DNA of 13,648 nucleotides, taken from positions 1-13,648 of the forward strand of contig JAJRSY010000262.1 in NCBI GenBank assembly GCA_024278565.1, in the 5' to 3' direction. Source of the stretch: Bacteroidota bacterium (GTDB lineage: Bacteria; Bacteroidota; Bacteroidia; Flavobacteriales; Flavobacteriaceae). The notes under the pieces are model-generated. The model was not told the origin of the DNA and did not search any database. It saw only the letters and a program-made list of their open reading frames with translations. Of the stretch, positions 8,795-13,648 are shown piece after piece. Both the position numbers and the translations under genes were made by a program. Position 1 is the stretch's first letter. Every line of letters begins with the position of its first letter.

Positions 8795-9508
8795 TTGCAA
8801 AAAACTAAGCTAACAAATATACTAAATGATATCAATAACATACTAGTACCCAGAGTATGTTTTGGCTGTAATGCTCATTTAATCGGAGGGGAAAAGCACT
8901 TGTGTACCGTTTGTCGGAATTTTGTACCACTCACCGAATATAGCTTTAACGAAGAAAATAGGGTCGACCGTATATTTTATGGTAGAATTAACGTAAAAAA
9001 AACAAGTTCTTTCCTTTTTTTTACTGAAAACGGCATCGTACAGCAATTAATACACCAGTTAAAATATAAAAATCAAGAACAAATCGGTGTTTTTTTAGGT
9101 GATTGGTATGGTCAACTACTACAAGAAGACCCGTTTCTTGACAACATTGATGTTATTGTACCCGTACCATTACACAGAAAAAAACTCAAGAAAAGAGGTT
9201 ACAACCAAGTTGCCGAATTCGCCAAAAGATTGGCACATTATTTAAACGCAGAATACGTAGACAACATACTTCTAAAGACCTCAAACACCAAGACACAGAC
9301 CCAAAAAAACAGAATTGGCCGGTGGCAACGCAACAAGGCGCTATATGTGCTATCTGACAGCAAGTTTCTAAAAAACAAGAATGTGCTTTTGGTTGATGAT
9401 GTTATCACAAGTGGGGCTACGATGGAAATCTGTGCAAAAGCCTTAAACGAAACCGAAGGAATAACCATCTACATTACCAGTATGGCCGTAGTGCCCCAAT
9501 TTCAATAA
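8795..9508 (+). CDS. comF: ComF-family phosphoribosyltransferase-like protein
   Basis: The 237-residue protein has a zinc-ribbon-like N-terminus with Cys22-x2-Cys25 (CFGC) and Cys37-x2-Cys40 (CTVC). A phosphoribosyltransferase fold follows, with PVPLHRKKLKKRGYNQ at about 123-138 and the PRPP-binding loop LLVDDVITSGAT at 198-209. This is the standard ComF/ComFC layout; family members take part in natural DNA uptake, though the enzymatic reaction is not settled. There is no ATG available. An in-frame TAA lies at 8789-8791, and the first possible initiator is TTG at 8795. The next plausible one is ATA at 8819, at the position where I would expect the Met of related proteins (NDINNILVP follows), so the true start is uncertain. 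The gap to the divergent gene is only about 45 bp. The lipoprotein gene follows 42 bp downstream and probably shares the transcript. Confidence 0.88.
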   Translation: MQKTKLTNILNDINNILVPRVCFGCNAHLIGGEKHLCTVCRNFVPLTEYSFNEENRVDRIFYGRINVKKTSSFLFFTENGIVQQLIHQLKYKNQEQIGVFLGDWYGQLLQEDPFLDNIDVIVPVPLHRKKLKKRGYNQVAEFAKRLAHYLNAEYVDNILLKTSNTKTQTQKNRIGRWQRNKALYVLSDSKFLKNKNVLLVDDVITSGATMEICAKALNETEGITIYITSMAVVPQFQ

Positions 9509-9550
9509 TCACCAAATTAATTGTTTCTTTGCGCTCTAGATAAACACTTC

Positions 9551-11167
9551 ATGTTAAGACGTTTTTTAGCATTTGCATTTTTATTGTTAATAGTTGTTTT
9601 GCTCTTTCAATGCGGAAGGCGTGGCAGCTTGACCGGAGGCCCCAAAGATATTGATGCACCCGTTTTGATCAAGGCAGAGCCTGAAAACATGACCATCAAC
9701 TTTAAAGCCAATAAAATTCGTTTGTATTTTGACGAATATGTAAAGCTAAAAGATGTTCAAGATCAACTTATTGTATCACCACCCTTAAAGTACACTCCAG
9801 AGGTCACACCCCAAGGAGGTGCCCAAAAGTATGTTGAAATTAAAATCAAGGATACCCTCAAAGAGAATACTACCTACACCTTGAATTTTGGACGCAGCAT
9901 ACAGGACAACAATGAAGGAAACCCCATTAATTTTTTGACTTATGTTTTTTCTACTGGAGATTATATAGATTCTTTGGAGATTTCTGGGGTGGTAAAAGAC
10001 GCCTTTAACAAAAAGGCTGATGCGTTTATCAGTGTGATGCTCTATGAAATCGATTCTGCCTATACCGATTCAACACTTTATAAAACCCCTCCAAACTATA
10101 TCACCAATACCCTCGATAGTACAGTGATTTTCACCTTAAAAAACCTAAAAGAGGGAAAGTATGCACTATTTGCAATGAAAGACGAGGCAAAGAACAATAT
10201 TTTTGACCAAAATTCTGATAAAATAGCATTTATTAAAGATACTATTACAATTCCGACAGACTCGATCTACCTACTGACCTTGTTCAAAGAAATACCCGAT
10301 TATAGTGTTACGGTACCAAGATTTGCAGCAAAGAACAGAATACTTTTTGGTTATTATGGCGATGACGAGGATATTGAAATCAACCTTTTGACGGTTTTAC
10401 CCGATACCGTACAGACCAAAATTCTGAAAGAAAGAAAGAAAGACACCCTTAATTTTTGGTTTACACCCTTTGAAGCCGACTCGATTGTTTTTACGGTAAC
10501 CAATGAAAAATTAAAGGTTATCGACACCTTTACCGTAAAAAGTCGCAAAGTGGGTATTGATTCGCTACGCCTTGAGCCCAACCAAAATGGTTCGCTCAGT
10601 TTTAACGAGCCTTTTCATATTGCTGTGAACACACCGATCGTTAAAATTGACACGGTCAAAATGCAGCTCATGAACAAAGACTCAACCAAGGTGGTCTTTA
10701 AGGTGGATTTTGATGTGATTGCCAATAAAGTAGATTTCGGTTTCAATATTGAACCTAATGAGAATTACAGGTTAAGCTTATTGCCTGATGCCATCACTGA
10801 TTTTTTTGACCAGACCAACGACACAATAAACTACAACCTATCAACACAAAGTTTTGCCGATTATGGCAACCTAAGACTTCGCATTGCAGGCGATCAGGTA
10901 GCTTACCCTTTAATAGTTCAATTAACCGATGAACAAGGCGAAACAAAGATTGAAATTTATGCCACCGAACCAAAAGTATTCGAATTCAATAACATTGAGC
11001 CTTCTAAATACATGGTGCGTGTTATATTCGACGCCAACGAAAATCGAAAATGGGATACCGGATCTTTCTTAAAAAACATACAGCCTGAAAAGGTCAGTTA
11101 TTATCCCGAATTGATAGAGGTGCGGGCAAATTGGGAGTTGGAACAAACGTTTACGATATCAAATTAA
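9551..11167 (+). CDS. lipoprotein with N-terminal bacterial Ig-like domain
   Basis: The start chosen is ATG at 9551, since it leads straight into a lipoprotein signal: MLRRFLAF, a hydrophobic run, then LLFQC with the lipid-attached Cys at residue 21. The upstream TTG at 9521 would only add an unlikely leader. The mature protein begins CGRRGSLTGGPKDIDAPVLI; the GGPKD..PPV-like segment is typical of a common Flavobacteriia lipoprotein family with a Big_5 (SbsA-like) Ig domain. That domain covers about residues 32-137 (KIRLYFDEYVKL, VEIKIKDTLKENTTYTLNFG, YVFSTG). The remaining 400 residues look like further beta-sandwich modules, including a SGVVKDAFN segment and a late FDANENRKWDTG motif. No acidic surface-export signal follows the Cys, so a periplasmic face of the outer membrane is more likely than the cell surface. 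The function is unknown. The end overlaps the convergent amidase gene by 17 bp. Confidence 0.88.
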   Translation: MLRRFLAFAFLLLIVVLLFQCGRRGSLTGGPKDIDAPVLIKAEPENMTINFKANKIRLYFDEYVKLKDVQDQLIVSPPLKYTPEVTPQGGAQKYVEIKIKDTLKENTTYTLNFGRSIQDNNEGNPINFLTYVFSTGDYIDSLEISGVVKDAFNKKADAFISVMLYEIDSAYTDSTLYKTPPNYITNTLDSTVIFTLKNLKEGKYALFAMKDEAKNNIFDQNSDKIAFIKDTITIPTDSIYLLTLFKEIPDYSVTVPRFAAKNRILFGYYGDDEDIEINLLTVLPDTVQTKILKERKKDTLNFWFTPFEADSIVFTVTNEKLKVIDTFTVKSRKVGIDSLRLEPNQNGSLSFNEPFHIAVNTPIVKIDTVKMQLMNKDSTKVVFKVDFDVIANKVDFGFNIEPNENYRLSLLPDAITDFFDQTNDTINYNLSTQSFADYGNLRLRIAGDQVAYPLIVQLTDEQGETKIEIYATEPKVFEFNNIEPSKYMVRVIFDANENRKWDTGSFLKNIQPEKVSYYPELIEVRANWELEQTFTISN

Positions 11168-11927
11168 ACCGATCACGATCCTCTAAAAATTTCAGCTTAT
11201 TTCTGGTTCCCACAATATGATCTTTATACAAAGTGGCGTAGATCACGGTTTCTTCATCTGAAAACCGTACTTGATAACCAAGAGCATCGTATACTGCCGA
11301 ATGGCCCGTATATTGGTGGCCAAGCCCATCTGTACCCATTCTATTCACCCCGATACAATAGGCCATATTCTCAATGGCCCGTGCTTTGAGCAAGGCATCC
11401 CATGCATTGATTCTTGGTTTCGGCCAATTGGCAACATATAGCAAAACGTCATATTCCTCAGTATTTCTTGCCCATACGGGAAAACGCAAGTCATAGCATA
11501 CCAAAGGGCATATTTTAAAACCTTTGTAATGTACAATCAACCTTTCTTTACCTGCTTTGTAAACTAGATCTTCACCTGCAAGGGTAAAGGTATGCCGTTT
11601 ATCATAAAAGGAGATTTCTCCGTCAGGCGCTACAAAAAACAATCGGTTTGTAACGCTTCCTTTTTCTTGAAAGGGAATACTGCCGGTAATGACAGCTTGT
11701 TTTTCAGATGCTTTTCGACGCATCCATTCCAGGGTTTTTTCGCCTTCATTTGCTTCCAAATTTTCAGGATGCATGGTAAACCCGGTTGTGAACATTTCAG
11801 GTAAAACGATTAGATCTATCCCTGAAGGAATAGTATCTATTTTTTTTGAAAAGGCAATTCTATTCTTCTCTGGATTTTCCCAAATCAAATCAGACTGTAT
11901 CAAGGCAATTTTGAGTTCTTGTTCCAT
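11151..11927 (-). CDS. nitrilase-superfamily amidohydrolase, omega-amidase (YafV/Nit2) type
   Basis: The 258-residue protein is of normal length for this branch. The Glu-Lys-Cys catalytic triad is complete: Glu44 in LPEMFTTGF, Lys110 in YDKRHTF and Cys144 in PLVCYDLRFP. NWPKPRINAWDALLKARAIEN after the Cys matches the YafV/Nit2 group. These cytosolic enzymes hydrolyse omega-amides of 2-oxo acids, such as 2-oxoglutaramate or 2-oxosuccinamate, clearing by-products of glutamine transamination linked to methionine salvage. Substrate assignment here rests on family resemblance only. The ATG is at 11925-11927. TAACTTTA lies just upstream on the - strand and resembles a -7 box with one mismatch. The 3' end overlaps the lipoprotein gene tail-to-tail (11151-11167). 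Confidence 0.92.
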   Translation of the reverse strand: MEQELKIALIQSDLIWENPEKNRIAFSKKIDTIPSGIDLIVLPEMFTTGFTMHPENLEANEGEKTLEWMRRKASEKQAVITGSIPFQEKGSVTNRLFFVAPDGEISFYDKRHTFTLAGEDLVYKAGKERLIVHYKGFKICPLVCYDLRFPVWARNTEEYDVLLYVANWPKPRINAWDALLKARAIENMAYCIGVNRMGTDGLGHQYTGHSAVYDALGYQVRFSDEETVIYATLYKDHIVGTRNKLKFLEDRDRFNLIS

Positions 11928-12003
11928 TTCATAAAGTTAGTCAAATTAAACACTTAAGACATCTTCAAAAAAATTAGTGGATTGCACTATTTTGTTGATT
12001 TTC

Positions 12004-12033
12004 TTGAATCTGTCCAATTTAAGGTTATCTTGT
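12004..12033 (+). promoter_or_regulatory. candidate promoter of the exported DinB gene
   Basis: TTG at 12004-12006, a 19-base spacer, and TATCTTGT at 12026-12033 have the spacing of a Bacteroidota promoter (-33 TTG, -7 TAnnTTTG). The -7 box is imperfect. It lies about 40 bases before the ATG at 12074, in the 146-bp gap between the divergent amidase and DinB genes. Confidence 0.35.
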
Positions 12034-12073
12034 TCGTCTTTAGAACATGAAACAATAACTTAAAACTAATGAA

Positions 12074-12679
12074 ATGAAAAAAATTATTCTACCGTTCGTA
12101 GTATTGGCATTGGTAGGTTTTGGTGTATTGGGTGCCGGGCTCACAGATGCAGAGCGTGAAATGGGCGTTCAAGAATTGACCAAGACCAAAGATCGCTTAA
12201 CAAGTACCGTTGCCGGTCTTAGTGAAGCACAACTTAATTTTAAAATCGATTCCATATTTTGGTCGGTTGCAGAATGTGTTGAGCATTTGGCAATATCAGA
12301 GAGTATGATAGACGGAATGCTCCAAGATGCTTTGAAGGTTGCCGCAGATCCTTCAAAACGTGATTCTGTTCAGTTAAGCGATGAAAAGATGATGACAATG
12401 ATCTCTAGCCGTGATCAAAAAGTAAAGGCCAGTGAGGTTTTCGAACCTTCGGGCAAGTTTGGATCCTTCGAAGAAACCGTAAAGGAATTTACCGACAAAC
12501 GTGATGCGCATATCACCTATTTAAAATATACCGAAGACGATTTGCGAAACCATTACGCAAAATCGCCTTTTGGCACTCTTGATGGTCTTCAGGTTTTATT
12601 GTTCATGAGCGGGCACACAGAACGCCATGTCGCCCAAATGGAAGAAGTAATGGCACATGCCGATTTTCCTAAGGAGTAG
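12074..12679 (+). CDS. exported DinB-superfamily protein
   Basis: The protein has 201 residues. MKKIILPFVVLALVGFGVLGAG is a signal peptide or single N-terminal anchor, followed by a four-helix DinB/YfiT-like domain. The three metal-ligand histidines of this fold are present: His71 in ECVEHL, then His181 and His185 in GHTERHVAQM. DinB-fold proteins are often metal-dependent thiol transferases or hydrolases, but many are uncharacterised, and the reaction here cannot be named. The N-terminal signal suggests it works in the periplasm or is membrane-tethered, unlike the cytoplasmic majority. ATG at 12074 is used; the ATG five bases earlier runs into a stop after two codons. It is probably a single-gene unit, with its own promoter upstream and the strong terminator at 12705-12750 downstream. 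Confidence 0.9.
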   Translation: MKKIILPFVVLALVGFGVLGAGLTDAEREMGVQELTKTKDRLTSTVAGLSEAQLNFKIDSIFWSVAECVEHLAISESMIDGMLQDALKVAADPSKRDSVQLSDEKMMTMISSRDQKVKASEVFEPSGKFGSFEETVKEFTDKRDAHITYLKYTEDDLRNHYAKSPFGTLDGLQVLLFMSGHTERHVAQMEEVMAHADFPKE

Positions 12680-12704
12680 TTGGCACAAACTTTAGGGCTC
12701 TTCT

Positions 12705-12750
12705 AAAAAAAGCATCCATCTTTCATTTTAGAAAGATGGATGCTTTTTTT
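12705..12750 (+). terminator. strong rho-independent terminator after the DinB gene
   Basis: A perfect 20-bp stem: seven A then GCATCCATCTTTC (12705-12724), loop ATTTTA, then GAAAGATGGATGC and seven T (12731-12750). The A run on one side and T run on the other make it potentially bidirectional. It lies 26 bases after the DinB stop. Confidence 0.92.
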
Positions 12751-12865
12751 ATGCCTTTTAAGAATCGCCGATTTCTTCTTTTATGTTAACATATCGTTAA
12801 TAAATAGTTGATAATTTATTCGATTCGCACTCTGAACAACAACAATAAAGAGGTAATTTTCCATT

Positions 12866-13219
12866 ATGGAAATTCTTTCTCAAAAGAAAAACATCCTTGA
12901 AAAGGATCAAAAAAAGAAACTTGATGCTTCTGTACTACAAGTAAGTTCAGTGCCAAAATGTTCTTTCTCGGGGACGTCTGCAGACTTCTACATTGGGCTT
13001 TCAGCTATTGACGAAAACGATTCAATTCGTATCATGGGGGCTGTCAGTAACGACATGGTAGAAACGGGGATCAATAAATTATTGGGCCAAGGATGGGATA
13101 AAATCAAATGGCCCGTTGTATTGGACATGAGAAAAAAGTTACTTTACCACTCTCATGATGCTTATAAAAACGGGGTTTCTGCAATTCTTGGTTGGCAAGA
13201 ACTACAATCGAAATCTTGA
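12866..13219 (+). CDS. small protein of unknown function
   Basis: The protein has 117 residues, starting MEILSQKKNILEKDQ. I recognise no family. The first 20 residues are charged and Lys-rich. The rest looks like a small cytoplasmic alpha/beta domain, with ADFYIGLSAIDENDSIRIMG, then INKLLGQGWDKIKWPVVLDM and ending SAILGWQELQSKS. There are three Trp and one Cys, with no signal peptide or membrane segment. The ATG at 12866 is preceded by AAAGAGG at 12847-12853, a purine-rich site 12 bases away that may act as ribosome binding site. Base composition resembles the neighbours. It is isolated between the DinB terminator and the 13220-13648 region without intact genes, with no nearby terminator before 13432. 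Confidence 0.75.
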   Translation: MEILSQKKNILEKDQKKKLDASVLQVSSVPKCSFSGTSADFYIGLSAIDENDSIRIMGAVSNDMVETGINKLLGQGWDKIKWPVVLDMRKKLLYHSHDAYKNGVSAILGWQELQSKS

Positions 13220-13235
13220 TAAATTCTCTTATCTT

Positions 13236-13352
13236 TTAATTTCTGCTTCCTGGGGTAAAATCTTCGGGGGCATTTTGTGGTAGGTTCGTGGTTTCTGCCT
13301 CGCCATTGTTACTGGCTTTATCGAAAAAACGGAAAGAAATGCCATTAGAGAA
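13236..13352 (-). pseudogene. possible remnant of a - strand protein C-terminus
   Basis: On the - strand, 38 codons are open between a stop at 13353-13355 and the TAA at 13236-13238. The peptide reads FSNGISFRFFDKASNNGE... and ends APEDFTPGSRN, which looks like a genuine hydrophilic protein tail. There is no ATG, GTG or TTG start in frame. A second - strand frame in the same bases has an ATG and 38 codons (MAFLSVFSIKP...) but looks less protein-like. This may be a gene remnant or chance. Confidence 0.25.
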
Positions 13353-13386
13353 CTAAAATAGTATTTGATGGATTTAGCCGATCAGC

Positions 13387-13411
13387 GGTTGCCCAATATC
13401 GTCGGGCAACC
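13387..13411 (+). other. GC-rich hairpin of unknown role
   Basis: GGTTGCCC (13387-13394) pairs with GGGCAACC (13404-13411) around a 9-base loop. No T run follows, so it is not a simple terminator. It sits 20 bases before the terminator hairpin at 13432-13462. The pair could be the 3' end of a small RNA or of the 3' UTR of the 117-residue gene. Confidence 0.5.
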
Positions 13412-13431
13412 ACTTTAACCTTGAAAATAAT

Positions 13432-13462
13432 AAAAATCCACCCTCTAAGAGGGTGGATTTTT
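13432..13462. terminator. bidirectional rho-independent terminator
   Basis: A 14-bp perfect stem, AAAAATCCACCCTC / GAGGGTGGATTTTT, with a 3-base loop (TAA on +), has an A run on one side and a T run on the other. It lies 14 bases after the stop (13477-13479) of the - strand C-terminal fragment, a normal position for that gene's terminator. It may also end transcripts coming from the left. Confidence 0.88.
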
Positions 13463-13476
13463 ATTTAGAGGCTAAA

Positions 13477-13603
13477 TTAGGCGAGATAGTAGATTGAATC
13501 CAAGGTGCTTTCGGAAAGACCACCGATTTGCCAGTGTTGGACACCTTTTGATCCTCTTGGAAAATCAGCAGACCCTAAGTATCTGTTAAGAAATAACAGA
13601 TAT
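13477..13603 (-). pseudogene. headless C-terminal coding fragment on the - strand
   Basis: On the - strand an open frame runs from just after a TAG upstream (about 13616-13618) to the TAA at 13477-13479. It reads EIYLLFLNRYLGSADFPRG, then SKGVQHWQIGGLSESTLD and ends SIYYLA. No ATG, GTG or TTG start suits it in this window. The sequence looks like a real protein end, and a terminator lies directly downstream. I do not recognise the family. Part of its coding sequence (LNRYLG) is one arm of the inverted repeat at 13574-13647. It may be a gene interrupted by an insertion or rearrangement whose 5' part is elsewhere, or the end of a gene altered by an assembly fault at the window edge. Confidence 0.4.
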
Positions 13604-13647
13604 ATTTCGGCTTGCTATTCTGCCCTTTTTCTTAACAGATACTTAGG
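13574..13647. repeat. 20-bp perfect inverted repeat at the right edge
   Basis: CCTAAGTATCTGTTAAG plus AAA at 13574-13593 is the exact reverse complement of 13628-13647, with 34 bases between the arms. Inside, ATCTGTTA (13581-13588) can also pair with TAACAGAT (13594-13601), so two alternative hairpins exist. The arm is AT-rich and has no T run after it, unlike a terminator. It could be a small palindromic (MITE-like) element, the end of an insertion sequence, a recombination site, or a fold-back artefact at a contig end. Confidence 0.8.
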
Positions 13648-13648
13648 T

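Noticed and set aside
8750..8800. Longer N-terminus of the coiled-coil gene from TTG at 8800
   Set aside because: The extra 17 residues precede a good ATG at 8749 and would overlap the start of the divergent comF gene.
9521..9550. Earlier TTG start of the Ig-like lipoprotein
   Set aside because: Starting at ATG 9551 gives a standard lipoprotein signal with Cys at residue 21; the extra ten residues would disturb it.
13367..13417. 16-codon + strand ORF (MDLADQRLPNIVGQPL)
   Set aside because: It is very short, coincides with the GC hairpin at 13387-13411, and has no clear ribosome binding site.
13574..13647. CRISPR repeat pair
   Set aside because: There are only two arms and they are inverted, not direct; no array of regular repeats and spacers and no cas genes are present.

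Overview
The window reads as chromosomal DNA from a marine-type Flavobacteriaceae bacterium (phylum Bacteroidota). The evidence is a giant SprB-repeat adhesin with a type B C-terminal sorting domain of the type IX secretion system (gliding/T9SS), a TonB-dependent receptor, the single-chain alpha2-type glycyl-tRNA synthetase used by Bacteroidota, AT-rich start regions with few Shine-Dalgarno sites, TAnnTTTG-like -7 boxes, and the C-rich/G-rich dispersed repeat CCCCCTAGCCCCCAAAGGGGG common in this family. Most genes look like ordinary housekeeping or envelope genes. No phage, CRISPR array, tRNA or rRNA was seen.

Layout from left to right: (1) 2-2986, + strand, the C-terminal 994 residues of a secreted SprB-like adhesin. 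(2) 2997-3163, a 30-bp perfect inverted repeat. Its right arm runs into the end of the convergent exodeoxyribonuclease III gene (3123-3920, - strand) and supplies its last codons. (3) 4133-6208, + strand, a TonB-dependent receptor gene interrupted by one in-frame TAA at 5348-5350. (4) 6212-7756, - strand, glycyl-tRNA synthetase, convergent with the receptor across a 3-bp gap. (5) 7853-8749, - strand, an unidentified membrane-anchored coiled-coil protein. (6) Divergent from it, a ComF-family phosphoribosyltransferase with a non-ATG start (8795-9508), then a lipoprotein with a bacterial Ig-like domain (9551-11167). (7) 11151-11927, - strand, an omega-amidase-like nitrilase family enzyme whose end overlaps the lipoprotein gene by 17 bp. 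(8) 12074-12679, an exported DinB-fold protein followed by a strong terminator. (9) 12866-13219, a small orphan protein. (10) 13220-13648, a region without intact genes. It holds two - strand open stretches that look like protein C-termini without starts, two hairpins (one a clear bidirectional terminator) and a 20-bp inverted repeat at the window edge.

The genes do not form one obvious pathway. They are small transcription units in alternating orientation. The most interesting points are the nonsense-split receptor, the repeat that has become protein-coding sequence in ExoIII, and the right-edge inverted repeat, which encodes the same peptide on both strands beside a headless C-terminal fragment. 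No convincing new multi-gene system is visible. If one exists, the right edge is where it would continue.
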